Assembly (NCBI RefSeq): GCF_010093535.1
Contig: NW_022985165.1
Location: 1,602,985-1,666,984 of the forward strand
DNA: 64,000 nucleotides
Direction: 5' to 3'
Source of the DNA: Lindgomyces ingoldianus
Taxonomy: Eukaryota > Ascomycota > Dothideomycetes > Pleosporales > Lindgomycetaceae
Under the pieces are notes generated by a model that had not been told where the DNA came from, made no database searches, and saw only the letters and a list, made by a program, of their open reading frames with translations. Each line of letters begins with the position of its first letter. Position 1 is the first letter of the stretch. Positions 22,891 through 33,305 of this stretch are shown here, in pieces. Made by a program: the position numbers and the translations under genes.

Positions 22891-24056
22891 CTAGTGGATG
22901 TCTTGATCCTCCGCCCGCACCTCAAAGCGCCACCCAAACTCGTCCTGTACCTTGCCCCGCTGGATGCCCTCCAGTTGCGCTAGTAGCTTGAGGTATACTA
23001 GCCCGCCACTGTGCTGATCATCGGGGAGGTATCTCACCGTTTCCGACTCAGCGCTAGCCCCCATCACACGCCTGGTAATGGACCGTATTGGCACCAAGGC
23101 TACCGCAGTTCCAGCGCCTAACACCTCGCTAAACGCGGGCAGTTCCGCGTACTGGATAGACCGCTTCTCAACCTTCCACCCGTTGCTACGGGCGATGTGC
23201 TGCATGCTGTCGCTGGTGACGCTGTCAATGACGCAAGGCGAGTCGGGGACCACCAGTGTCACGTCGTCGTCACTGCTCCCTTGAGAACGCACACCGATAA
23301 ACGCACAAGTACTGAACTCGTCCACCTCTTCATGCCGCGCACTGTCCAGGTGCAGTGTGATGCCAAACCCTTCTGTCTTTGCCTGGTCGCTCCACCTCAA
23401 TACGGGGGCATAGTTGCCACCCACCTTGGCATGGCCCGTGCCCTTAGGCGCTGCACGGTCGAAGTCGTCTAGGATCAGCGCTTTGACTGGCTGTGTTCCT
23501 AAATGCACGCCTGTCGGAACAACGAATACGCAGAATTTGTACTCATCTGGTGCTGTGAGTCCAAGGTGCGCACTTGAACCGTAAAGCTGGGGCCGGACGT
23601 AGAGTGCCCCACCAGACTCATGTGGAGGTACGTATTCGGCGTTGAGCGCGACCGCGGCGCGGCACGCCCACAGGAACATATCAGCAGGGACTGGCGGCAT
23701 CGAGAGCACCTCGGCGGAATGTTGAAAGCGCATAGCGTTGCGGTCGGGGCGGAAGAGGGCGATGCCACCAGGTTTTCCAGGCATTCGGAAAGCCTTGAAA
23801 CCTTCCAGAGCTTGCTGGCCGTAGTTGATGGCTGGCGACATGCCGTGGATGCGCATGTACGGGTCGGAGATGAACTTGAGCGGTGTCCATTTGCCAGTTG
23901 CCTTTGAGTAGGTAGACTCGATATGGCCGTTGACTGTAAAGAACCTTAGTGGCCATAAATTCAATGCGGTGGAGTTCACACACCTTCGTGGACTTTGGAG
24001 TCCTTCGTATTGGTCCAGTCAATCGTACTGACAGGAGGGGGGGGAAAGGCCGTCAT
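22891..24056 (-). CDS. Branched-chain amino acid aminotransferase (class IV PLP)
   Basis: Model complement(join(22891..23933, 23984..24056)), 371 residues. A 50-nt intron (GTGTGT donor, CACTAAG branch, TTTACAG acceptor) joins SKVHE to VNGHIE. The enzyme moves the amino group between Leu/Ile/Val and 2-oxoglutarate, giving branched 2-oxo acids or the reverse. The class IV fold is clear: MRIHGMSPAINYGQQALEGF, a phosphate-binding region with FRPDRNAMRFQHSAE, the PLP lysine in GHAKVGGNYAP (Lys194), and the family motif EEVDEFSTCAF in place of the usual EVGTSN-type loop. There is no N-terminal extension that would be a mitochondrial presequence, so it should be cytosolic. It is divergently paired with the methyltransferase over a 1.17 kb promoter and followed by the MFS exporter. 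Cluster-linked copies of this enzyme supply amino-acid building blocks in fungal peptide pathways. Confidence 0.88.
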
Positions 24057-25228
24057 GTTCTGGTATGTAAGCTTGAGTTGAATAGACCTCCGTTGCTGTT
24101 CTATTGCAAAAGATAAAAGGTGTCAATATTTGTCACTTTATATGGTGTGATGTGCGGGCTTAGAGACCTACTTTGATATTGCGTTTCCTGTTGGGCTCGG
24201 CGTACACAGAGGCTGAGGTTGCTCTGACCGCCGTTTCTGAGATTATTCATTCTTTGTGCCCAGTATTCGGCATTGAATCATCTGAAAATAGCAAACTGCA
24301 GCTACTCGGGTTTTCATGCTCATATTGGACGGCTGATTATCTAAACCAAACCTAATTATATCCGTTGGAATGCTAAGTTCATGGATTTAAGAACTAGCAC
24401 TAGCGATCCAAGAATTGAATTAATGCCACTGAGCCTTGATAGCTGTCTGGAAAGCTTCCACGCTTGATTTAAACAGAACATACCCTAGTGCTCCCCTCTT
24501 AACTAGCCTGCCACAAAGGATCCACCTCCAGACACCTAGTCACCTGTCGTTAGCCCACCTATAGATGAGGGCTAGCCTGCCACGCATGTCGAAAACTGAT
24601 CACACCCTCCATCACTCCATTGGGGCGTATTTTCCTTCGGCCTTTATTCTCTAAAATCCTTGGTTGGCTGTCAGCTTACCTAGTGTTAGGAACCAATACC
24701 GCCCGATCCCTCTGCGTGGAAACTAATCAACCAGATAGTAACGTTCTGAATATCAATTTCCAAGTTAGGGAGAATTACGATACACTTTTTGCTCCAGCAA
24801 AAGCCCATGTATTGCTGACCCTCCTCACCGCTCCTGGGCACAGATGCTCCATGAAAAGACGTCGGTGTGGACGTTATCCGGGGATTAAGCCATATGCATA
24901 CCTGCTCAAGGCAGGGAAGCCGGATATGACGACCTGTACAAGCGAGATTTCTGACAAAAAGCGATCTTGCAACCATTCCCCCATTCGGACTGCGCTATGC
25001 TGATCACGATTACGGAAAGCCACAGCTCCCTGTCAAAGCCCTCCTGTCAAAGCCCTCCAGCTAGCCTCCGCGGTGATATATAACAAACTAACATATGCGC
25101 AACGCTTCTCTACACACTCAATAGCTTTCCATTATACGTACCGCCGTACCTCTGCCTCAGGGTTCCCAGTTTACTTTAGCTACTCCAAATCTTACCTATT
25201 CACTGAAATCATAACAGAGTTCGCGGAG
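24057..25228. promoter_or_regulatory. Putative bidirectional promoter region
   Basis: 1.17 kb between the divergent aminotransferase (minus) and methyltransferase (plus) start codons. It contains a G-run (aggaggggggggaaa, 24033-24047) just upstream of the aminotransferase ATG. Open frames inside (24620-25003 plus) have no domain. No clear TCG-N5-CGA AflR-type site was found by eye. Confidence 0.4.
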
Positions 25229-26257
25229 ATGATTTCAACTATCGACGATTCAAAGCGCGAAGTTGCGGCTATTTTCAACTCAGCCATTGCAGCCGCAGCC
25301 ATCGGCGCTGCCTGGGAGCTCGGCTTGCTCGATGAATTGAGAGACCACAAGAAAGTTGACGTGCACAAGTTCGCAAAGCAACACGATCTGGACAGTGGGT
25401 CCATACAAGGTCTGGTCACCGCACTGGCGGTCGTCAATGTGGTCGAGCGCGATCATGATACCGCCGTGCCGGGCAGGCTGCTGGATGAGACCTACAGGAA
25501 CAAGTCTCTGTTCCACTGGCTCGCCCTCGGGTCTGGAGGACTTTTCTCACGAATGCAGTACGTGGTGCGAAACGAGAATCGCAAGGGGTCCTTTTACAGC
25601 CGTGACCCCGCGGCGATCGCATACGCCTGTCGCGATATCAACCTCCAACACTTTGACCCGGTCTTCTGGGCGGCCATGGATGGACTCGATTACAAATTCC
25701 ACTCGGTCGTGGACTTAGGAAGCGGGAGTGGCGAGCGACTAATGCAGACTCTCGACCGGTATCCTGGGACCACTGGCATCGGCATCGATGTCGCCGGCCC
25801 TGCAATTAAGGTCGCCACGGACGAGGCGTTAGAGCGTGGCTTCAGGGATCGGTTGTCATTCATCGAGGGCGACGCGCGTGAAATGGTGTACTGCGACGAA
25901 TTTGCCCGAGTCGACCTTCTGATGTGCTTCATGATGGGCCATGACTTCTGGCCTCGTGACAACTGCATCGCTACTCTTCAGCGGTTGCGTAAGGCCTTTC
26001 CCAAGGCCCGCCGCTTCCTCCTGGGAGACACGACCCGGATCCTGCTGGACAATCCTCGTTCTAGACATGCCGTCACCGAAGATGATGTCCCCATCTTTAC
26101 CCTTGGCTTCGAATTCGGGCACGCTATGATGGGTGTCTATTTACCGACGATGGAAGAATGGGAAGCTGTTTTTGCTGAGGGCGGATGGCGTTGTGTAAAG
26201 ACGCACCTCATTAAATCATCGTATCTTTCGGTTATCTTCGAACTAGAACACGACTAA
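25229..26257 (+). CDS. Class I SAM-dependent methyltransferase
   Basis: Single exon; I start at the ATG at 25229 (MISTIDDSKREVAAIFNSAI), giving 342 residues. The 52 codons upstream are open but begin only with GTG and are not conserved-looking. The N-terminal 100 residues form a winged-helix-like domain (AAIFNSAIAAAAIGAAWELG, then KFAKQHDLDSGSIQGLVTAL), as in small-molecule O- or N-methyltransferases. Motif I is VVDLGSGSGE (160-169), followed by the acidic loop GIGIDVAGPAI and FIEGDAREM. The later motif is FMMGHDFWPRDN, and the end is KSSYLSVIFELE. The overall style resembles bacterial natural-product methyltransferases more than the plant-type enzyme at 4.5 kb. It is divergent from the aminotransferase and thus probably co-regulated with it. 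Substrate unknown. Confidence 0.85.
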   Translation: MISTIDDSKREVAAIFNSAIAAAAIGAAWELGLLDELRDHKKVDVHKFAKQHDLDSGSIQGLVTALAVVNVVERDHDTAVPGRLLDETYRNKSLFHWLALGSGGLFSRMQYVVRNENRKGSFYSRDPAAIAYACRDINLQHFDPVFWAAMDGLDYKFHSVVDLGSGSGERLMQTLDRYPGTTGIGIDVAGPAIKVATDEALERGFRDRLSFIEGDAREMVYCDEFARVDLLMCFMMGHDFWPRDNCIATLQRLRKAFPKARRFLLGDTTRILLDNPRSRHAVTEDDVPIFTLGFEFGHAMMGVYLPTMEEWEAVFAEGGWRCVKTHLIKSSYLSVIFELEHD

Positions 26258-27689
26258 ATGCAGAAAAAGTCGACAGTGCAGTGCTTGTTCTCACGGGTTA
26301 TCACACTGAACACTCTTTTCCGGCTCGTCATTTACTGTAAAGCCTGTCGTTACGTTTTATCTTCTCACGCATTCATTTTAGTCGGGACCTATAGTTCAAA
26401 CAATTTTTTTGTTAGAATATTGAGTATGATGAATCTTAACTGATTACCTCATTGGTTTTCGCCAAATCGCGCCAGAAAATGGCCAGTGTCAACGGCCTGG
26501 ATGTGTACGGGAATATCTAGCCTGGGCCTCTGCTCGAAGGAGGGTCGGCAAACGGGAGAATCTTGCAAATAATATTTGAATCCGTTACCACGTGCGGATG
26601 TCAAACGCGAGGTTAATGATATACAGCGTCCCAAAGTGAGGATCGAGTGGGCTGGCCGTATAGCCTGCAGCATTTTCCTAGTTTGGATGAAGTCAAAGAG
26701 AATCTTAGCTTTTAATGCTTAGGGAGGCCAAAGAGGATAGCTATCAAGGGCTATAATAATAAGTGTGAGTGCTGCACTCGAATTATAGGAGAATAGAGAG
26801 TGAACGTTAGTGATTAGCGTAGCAGAGAAGGAGCTAAAGTCTCAGAGATCTAGACGAGCGACATCAGCCGCCGTTGGAGATACCGTTACTGAGATTCATC
26901 ATTAAAGTTTATAGATCTGGAGCCAAACTATAGCACTAATTACAAGCTTCAAGATCGCGGACGGTGGTATTCGTCGACTAAGAGACGTAACGAGAGAGCT
27001 TCATAGTTTTTAATAACGGGTTTATATTGAGCTTCACTAACTTACTCTACACAAGCATACATACAATACTGGGAAGTCAAGTCTACACAATAACTTTACA
27101 GAAGGACCACAACTAAACAAACTGCTTCGGACTCTCTCGCATCGCTCTCCCTCACATCGCTCTCCTTCCATCCCTTATGAGTCTATCTTCTAAATTGAGA
27201 ATTAAGCCCACCACCTGAGAAGGACTTACCAACATCCCGGTAAAAACGCTTCATACGGACATTCTCAAATGTTTTTTCCTAAAGTGAACCGTACTCCCGA
27301 TGTCAGTTCGTTCTACTCTATCTATATTGGAACTAAATATGGAACTGGAGGTTTCCATGCTTTGCTATTCGCTTCTCCTTTGCATCAACGCCTAAATTCA
27401 TACTGTAGAAGCAATAGAACACTTTCTGTAAAATCTGATTCAACAACCCGCTCTCATCAGATACACGCGTGATCTGCTTGTTCAATCTCATCTTACAAAG
27501 TAGTGTTAGAGACCCAAAGCCCTTGGTAAATATCGAAACATCTCGAGACATAGATCGCGCAAGGACGACCAAAGGCGTGCATCTTCTAGTTACCACAACG
27601 CTCGAATCCCACTACTCAATCACGCTTCATAGCCAGTGTTAATATAATTCTACATAAGCCACGATCTTCTGCAACAATTTCCGTCTCAA
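26258..27689. other. Gene-free stretch with possible repeat remnants
   Basis: No intact gene. The 26.7-27.1 kb part has many TA/AG steps and resembles an old repeat or LTR remnant, but I found no matching ends. A minus-strand fragment at 27333-27596 (SRDVSIFTKGFGSLTLL) looks faintly like the end of a copia-type RNase H, which is too weak to call. Confidence 0.3.
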
Positions 27690-28070
27690 TCTTTTCGAGT
27701 GGTGATGATGTTACCGCCGAAGAGTACTTCCAAAAACCTAAAGACAAGGTGGTGGTTGGGGATGCGAAACCGGTATCTTCTATAAAGTTTGCCTGAACTG
27801 CAGCCAGGAGAGCCTTTTATAGTGAAATATCTCCTTGAAGATATAAATCCTTTATATAATCCCTTGATCTACGCGGTACGGAGGAATGATCACACCTGTA
27901 ATTCAAGGCGGAGCCACAGAAGCTGAAATTGACGAGGAAGACGAAGTCGGAGCTTTTCAGAGATTGGAATAATGAGGTACCTCATGAAGACTATGAAACT
28001 TGGCACAAACTTGAGTTGGCTAGTGAGGATGTTGTTGAGTTTACCGTGAAGGTAAAATAGGTGGAAATCC
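27690..28070 (+). pseudogene. Decayed plus-strand gene fragment, family unknown
   Basis: Successive protein-like pieces lie in changing frames: DDVTAEEYFQKPKDKVVVGD, then LQPGEPFIVKYLLEDINPLY followed by NPLIYAVRRNDHT. Next come VIQGGATEAEIDEEDEVGAF and WNNEVPHEDYETWHKLELAS, then EDVVEFTVKVK and a stop. Order and spacing fit a single gene whose frame has been broken several times within 400 bases. Two or three tiny introns would be needed to rescue it and no good splice signals were seen. Function not recognised. Confidence 0.4.
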
Positions 28071-28380
28071 AAGGGGATATGCCATCTTTTAGATGCTGCT
28101 AGCTGAGGTGATCAGCACACAGATCCGTATTTTATCCTTTACCTTGCGCATAAGTCTGAGAATCTAGTTCCCTTAAAATATACATGCCGTGTTTGGTACA
28201 CAGTCGTGCGTCTTTCGAGAAATGGCTTCGATACAAGGAGCAGCAATTGTGCGGGGTAACACGAGGTCAACTCTTTTGACAACAGACTTGAAAATCTTTT
28301 CACTCACTTCAACCCAAATATATACCATCGTTAAGCTACGCACACGCATTCTAAAAACAATCTTAAGAGATTAAATCAAC

Positions 28381-29580
28381 ATGTCAAACAATGCTTCTAC
28401 AACTACGCCTACTAACCCGACCCGGGTTTTCACCAACGAAGACATAGCAGATTTTAATGCCCAATTCCACAAGCTAGTAGATGATTGCAAGCTTGCCAAC
28501 GTCGTCACTCTCATCGCTCATCGGGGCAAAATCGTGAACTGCGATGCTTACGGCGTTCTCGATGTCTCTGCAGCCCCGCCTATTCCTGTCAGAACCGACA
28601 GCATCTTCCGCATCGCATCAATGACTAAACCCATTACGTCCGCCGCTATGATGATGCTCTGGGAAGAAGATAAATGGGCACTCGATGATCCAGTCTCCAA
28701 GTTCGTCCCAGAATTTGAAGGGCTCAAGGTCAAGCGGGAGGAAGATGGCGAGCTCGTCCCGCAAGAGACACAGATGACGATGAGACACTTGATGAGCCAT
28801 TCTGCAGGGTTCGGATCAAGAAGTGAATACGCTGACTTGGATCTGCGAGGCGGCACTCTCCAGGATATGATTGACACACTGGCTGTGCGACCATTGTCAT
28901 TTCAACCGGGCAAAGAATGGCGGTATGGGTATAGTGTTGATATCCAGGGTTACATCATCCAAAAACTCACTGGTAAATTCCTGGACGAGTTTCTCGAGGA
29001 ACGACTATTCGCCCCCTTGGGTATGGTCGATTCTGGCTTCTTTGCGCCTGCGGAAAAGGTAGAGCGTCTTGTGAGCATCCACAAGTACAATGAAATCAAG
29101 GAACTCGTAGCCGTCGACCGCAAAGGTACATACAACACATCGAGACCCAATTTCCTCGCCGGCGGAGGTGGTCTCATGCTCTCCACAGTGACGGATTTCT
29201 GGCGCTTCTCACAAATGATCCTCAACGGCGGCGAATTTGAAGGCAGGCGCTATCTCAAAGAAAGCACAGTCGAGCTGATGCACACTCAAGCCCTTGAGGC
29301 TGGCGTGAAGATGAAAATGTTTCGTCGGCCCCTCGACGGTCTCGGGTTCGGACTTGGATTTGCGATCGTTCAAGATTCAGTCGCGGCAAAAACTGCCATG
29401 GAGGTTGGGAGCTACTTTTGGGCTGGGCTGTATGGAACATGGTTTTGGATAGACCCTGGAAAGGAATTGGTCGTCGTTGGGTTAATTAACCATGTCATCG
29501 GCCTGCCTCCAATCGAAGTGCCGTCGGTTCGTGAGCTTTCGGCCGAATCAGTATATAGAATCTTGAATAGGGAGAGGTGA
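28381..29580 (+). CDS. Beta-lactamase-fold serine hydrolase (family VIII esterase-like)
   Basis: Single exon, 399 residues. The fold is that of class C beta-lactamases, penicillin-binding proteins and LovD-type acyltransferases; fungal members hydrolyse or transfer acyl groups of esters rather than confer resistance. The nucleophile motif is Ser-x-x-Lys in FRIASMTKP (Ser80, Lys83). The second motif is the Tyr in WRYGYSVD (Tyr184). The third region near the C-terminus reads GLYGTWFWIDP in place of the KTG box. Other family landmarks are LMSHSAGFG and LAGGGGLMLSTVTDFWRFSQ. No signal peptide, so probably cytosolic. Start ATG at 28381 follows a pyrimidine-rich leader and an in-frame stop. It sits in the accessory run between the methyltransferase and the NmrA-like gene and could trim or transfer an acyl group on the cluster product. 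Confidence 0.87.
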   Translation: MSNNASTTTPTNPTRVFTNEDIADFNAQFHKLVDDCKLANVVTLIAHRGKIVNCDAYGVLDVSAAPPIPVRTDSIFRIASMTKPITSAAMMMLWEEDKWALDDPVSKFVPEFEGLKVKREEDGELVPQETQMTMRHLMSHSAGFGSRSEYADLDLRGGTLQDMIDTLAVRPLSFQPGKEWRYGYSVDIQGYIIQKLTGKFLDEFLEERLFAPLGMVDSGFFAPAEKVERLVSIHKYNEIKELVAVDRKGTYNTSRPNFLAGGGGLMLSTVTDFWRFSQMILNGGEFEGRRYLKESTVELMHTQALEAGVKMKMFRRPLDGLGFGLGFAIVQDSVAAKTAMEVGSYFWAGLYGTWFWIDPGKELVVVGLINHVIGLPPIEVPSVRELSAESVYRILNRER

Positions 29581-30296
29581 AATAGGAGTGATTCCACTTA
29601 CCACAACCAACTCCCAACAGCTACTTAGGGTTTCGCCTGTGCAGTAGATGAAACTTGAGTGTTGATTAACGTCTCAGTGTCTATTTTGAACTCTAGGAAC
29701 CTAGATCTCAATTCTACAACTACTTCATCGATCATAACTTCAATCCTGTCCGTAGCCTGCTTCAATATTTTGCAGTTGACAACATCGACTTTCTATCGCA
29801 GGGTTAGTTATATAGCTTATAGATAGATGTTATGGACTTGTGAGGGGTCAATTAGGTGATAAGAATTAAACTAGGTTGATTGGGCTATCGTGTTTAAAGC
29901 CTTGTCTCACGAGCTCCGGAGTGAATATATAGTAGATAAAACAAGGTATGCCCCAGATTCGCCCTCGATGCAGGGTCACGTGAGATATATCATGTGCGAC
30001 ATACGCCGCATTCAGTCATTGCAGAAGACAAGGTGGGTTGTGCTGGTCAGCGCATAGACAAGAAAGGTGTTATGGAAGGCCCCATTGAGGATAAATTCCA
30101 AGATAGATTTCTTGTAGCTGGGAAGACTAAGAGAGGGGCATGATGATTAATTATTTGGCATAGATAGTGTCACCAAAAGTGGAAGTGAAGATGTCCTAAG
30201 CACTGAAAGGATTTGTGGGAGATAGTCCACGTAGAATTCTAAAAACATTCCCGTACCTCGAGGAGCAAGTTTGACACCCCATCCGAGTATCTACTA
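29581..30296. other. Convergent intergenic region
   Basis: Spacer between the serine hydrolase (plus) and the NmrA-like gene (minus), with both 3' ends. AT-richer than its neighbours; no gene or clear repeat seen. Confidence 0.4.
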
Positions 30297-31555
30297 CTAT
30301 GGCTTTCCTTCCCACACATTAGCGAGGAAATCCTCTATTTTCGTGAACTCGTAATCCGGAAGAAGTTGGTTAAACGCATCAGACACATCCCATGCACCCT
30401 TTACACTGCTCAGGAGAATGCCGATGAGAACAGTCTTCAACATAGCCGGGAGTTGGTCCGCCTTGTCCACCGTGAAACTCGGGTGACGTTGTCCCAATGA
30501 CCATGATGTCTTGAGATTTCCGGCTTGAAGGTCTTCGAGTTTGACCTTGTCGATGGTAAAAGGACGACCTACAATTTGACGTAAACATCTTCATTCATAT
30601 TCTAGTTTTACTTACACACCTCGGACTTTCGCCCCGATCTCGAGGATCTGCGAGACTGTGACTCTGTTGCCTCTAATGCCCCCAATTTTAGGCCACTCGC
30701 TATCGCACTCGACCGCTCGTGTGACAACCATAGCAATATCTTGAACTGTGGTCAGAGTCATGATGGCATCTTCGTGGCCATCGACGACAATGGCGTGCCG
30801 GTTCTGGAAGTTAATGAAAGTGTCCAAAGGAGTCACGTATTTGGCCGTCCTGCAAGGAGTTGCCAGATAATCTAAGAATAGTCCTGGCTGGAACAAGGTG
30901 TATTCGAGAACCTGAGGAGGCTGGTCAGAATATAGACAATGGGAAAGAGTGAGGTGAAGTTCTTACTTTTCCATTCTCGTTCACTTTTTCTAGATACTCT
31001 TTGATTTCATTCTTCCCTGCCCAGAAGGGCAAGTCGTCTTTCCCACAACTACCAAATAGTTAGACATCGTCGATACACTGTTCGGCACTGCTAATCTACC
31101 TTCCATATTCACTTGGTGCAAAGCGTTTTACACCAGTGGCGATGCAAGAATCAATGAGGTTCTTCTGAGGATTGTTCTCCGGGTCTGCCATAAGCAGATT
31201 TACGAAAGACAAGACTGTGTGGACTCCCTGTAAGGCTCCGATGAGGTCGATTTTGTCGTCATAATTTACAGTACGCCAAGTGACTCCAGGTGTGATGTAT
31301 CCCGCGGAAGCCTTCTAGATCCCATTAGCAATGGAAAGAGGGTGAAAACATTGGAAGAGCGCATAACACAGCGCTCGGAGCTGCTCCTCACGTTTCTAGT
31401 CAGGATGGTTATCTCATGCTTCCTCGTAGCTACCAAAGCGTCGACGACTTCCCGGGCAAGTTCTGAAGGGAAAAGTCAGCGTGGCTTTTAAGTCGTCTTG
31501 CTTGACGGCAGGGAACTCCACCTCCCGAACCCCCGGCCACTACAATCTTGACCAT
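30297..31555 (-). CDS. NmrA-like / isoflavone-reductase-like NAD(P)-binding protein, 6 exons
   Basis: Model complement(join(30297..30568, 30620..30911, 30967..31048, 31100..31314, 31392..31462, 31522..31555)), 321 residues. Introns are 51-77 nt; most have CTAAC/CTGAC branches, but two donors are weak (GTGGAG, GTGTGT). It starts MVKIVVAGGSGELAREVVDA, the Rossmann nucleotide-binding turn; the usual third Gly (GxxGxxG) is Ala here. Then follow HEITILTRN and DDKIDLIGALQGVHTVLSFV. Next are GVKRFAPSEYG, LFQPGLFLDYLA (substrate-side loop) and VQDIAMVVTRAVE. Such proteins act as NADPH-dependent reductases in secondary metabolism or as redox sensors. The length fits the family. It is in tandem with the AflR-like regulator, a pairing reminiscent of aflatoxin-type clusters. 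Splicing at the two weak donors is the least certain part. Confidence 0.82.
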
Positions 31556-32075
31556 TATAGTTTGTGGTAAGGGTCAGTTTGTTGTGATTAATAAAGGTTG
31601 TGGGGTTTGCTTGTAAAAAATGAACGGGGAATTTTATAGGCGACCTAAAGACCAGATCAATTAGGAGAAGAAGGGGTAGAAAAGTCGAGCTATTTATACG
31701 ATACAGGAGAAAGCTTTAATGCTTTTGACAAGCACCTACATTTGTGCTAGGGCATCTACAGAGAGAGGGCCTTGTCCTGACGCGTGCCGTTTGGCCAATG
31801 GGGGACGACCTTCGGGTCCCGGAAGTTGACGCTGATTGGATGAACTCCGCTGCCACGCTGACAAGCCGAGCACGTTGTTAGGCTTGTCCTGTTGAAGATA
31901 TGAACCCGCACAATAAGGCCTAGGAAGCAAAGGGTCGTTACCATCGCTATGAAGGGCATTATGAGTACATTTGAATAACTGTGGTCACGAAGAGGCGAGG
32001 AGTAGGACATGAGGTAGTGAATGTGAGCAAGGGTTATAATTAACATACAGCTATGCGAGACGGGCGCAGCATCGG
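31556..32075. other. Intergenic region upstream of the NmrA-like gene
   Basis: 520 bases between two minus-strand genes; holds the NmrA-like promoter and AflR-like 3' side. The open frame at 31756-32046 has no recognisable domain. Confidence 0.35.
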
Positions 32076-33305
32076 CTAAGATTCTAGCTTCTTGTTGATT
32101 GTATTGAGTCTAGATATCAAGCCTTTGACAGCTGCTGAATGCTCACTCCGCAGCCATGCTCCAATATGCGAGTACAGGCCGGCCACATCGTGGGCAGAGG
32201 ATTCAACCGAGTCTTGGGAGGTGAATGCGTCAATCAAATTGGCCATCTTCTTGAGCTCACTTAAAATTAGCTGGGCCCTAATAGCGGCCTGCACATTCTG
32301 GTCCTCAATGCCAAAGGTTCCCATTGAGACAGGAACCTGTTCTACAGCAAACCCTGTTGCTTGAACCAGCGATGCTGAGCTTGCTTTACTTGTGTCGGCT
32401 GCCATCCCAGATGGCGGCTCCGAGGACGAGGATGAAGATGAGGGCATACAGCAGGGTGCTGATAAACTAGCCGATGCCGAAGGTTGAGGCTCCGAAGAAC
32501 TACTGCTAGACCAGCCAGCCGCTTGCTGATACCAGATCAGTATGCGGGAAACAATGGATGCATGAACCATGGCCCGGTGACCAGTTTTGGAGCAAGAACA
32601 CTTCAGGACCCGGTTCAGACGCTCGACGGCATTTCTGTTGAAAAAAAGCACATGATCCAACTGGGCCCGGATCGTAATAGAATTTGATTCCGGCGCGTGT
32701 AAAGGACTGGGACAGATCAAGTCCCGGAAGATTTCGTAAGATTCCCGAGGGCAATTGTGGGAATCATCACTGCTAGCGTTCGTACTCAGGTTGGTGGTGG
32801 TCCCTAATACGGAGGGTGACGGAATACCCAGGCCAGATCCTAACCCGTCGAGTTGAGGCCACTCCTCGAGTGGCAAGGCGGGATAAAGGGACGAGCTAAA
32901 TTGGCTCTGCTCGTTGGTGCTTAACGTGGTTTCGGTAAAATTGGAGAAGGGTAGAATGTCGACTAGTAGGTTTGAGAAATCAGCATGTGTTGACACACTA
33001 ACATCTTGCGGTTCTCCGAGTTCCGTTGCTCTGTGATTCTCGCTACTGTCGGCGGGCCATAACGTGCATCTACGTTTCTCAGTGGCACCATCAAGGCTGA
33101 CGCCAGGCCTCTTCCGCGAGGGTTTTCCAGACTGGCGTGATCGGCCATAAACACAGGCTAAGTGGAGCGTTGTGCAGCGACCGCATTCGGGGTGACCACG
33201 ATCGCATTTGACCTTCGCTACTCCGCAGCCATCGCAAGAGGACCGCAGCTTCGGGGCTGCAGGTCCTAGGTGTAGGCCGGTAACGGGCTGTGGGCTTGTT
33301 CCCAT
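32076..33305 (-). CDS. AflR-like Zn2Cys6 transcription factor
   Basis: Single exon, 409 residues. Nuclear regulator of the kind that switches on a neighbouring metabolite cluster. The binuclear zinc cluster is Cys24, Cys27, Cys34, Cys41, Cys44 and Cys51 (C-x2-C-x6-C-x6-C-x2-C-x6-C) in CDGCGVAKVKCDRGHPECGR. It is followed by a basic linker (RSRQSGKPSRKRPG). The C-terminal half matches the AflR/AFLR regulatory domain: HVLFFNRNAVERLNRVLKC, then QVPVSMGTFGIEDQNVQAAI and RAQLILSELKKMANLIDAF. A Ser-rich spacer lies between. ATG at 33305 is in-frame and upstream of a conserved Pro-rich leader. It is upstream of, and co-directional with, the NmrA-like gene. Likely targets are the genes at 20-38 kb, but no binding sites could be shown by eye. 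Confidence 0.9.
   Translation of the reverse strand: MGTSPQPVTGLHLGPAAPKLRSSCDGCGVAKVKCDRGHPECGRCTTLHLACVYGRSRQSGKPSRKRPGVSLDGATEKRRCTLWPADSSENHRATELGEPQDVSVSTHADFSNLLVDILPFSNFTETTLSTNEQSQFSSSLYPALPLEEWPQLDGLGSGLGIPSPSVLGTTTNLSTNASSDDSHNCPRESYEIFRDLICPSPLHAPESNSITIRAQLDHVLFFNRNAVERLNRVLKCSCSKTGHRAMVHASIVSRILIWYQQAAGWSSSSSSEPQPSASASLSAPCCMPSSSSSSSEPPSGMAADTSKASSASLVQATGFAVEQVPVSMGTFGIEDQNVQAAIRAQLILSELKKMANLIDAFTSQDSVESSAHDVAGLYSHIGAWLRSEHSAAVKGLISRLNTINKKLES

Noticed and set aside
25073..25228. 52-codon N-terminal extension of the methyltransferase
   Set aside because: Begins with GTG and lacks family similarity; the ATG at 25229 fits the usual start of the winged-helix domain.
27333..27596. 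Possible copia-type element end
   Set aside because: One short reading (DVSIFTKGFG) is suggestive of copia RNase H but too short, with no other pol motifs around it.
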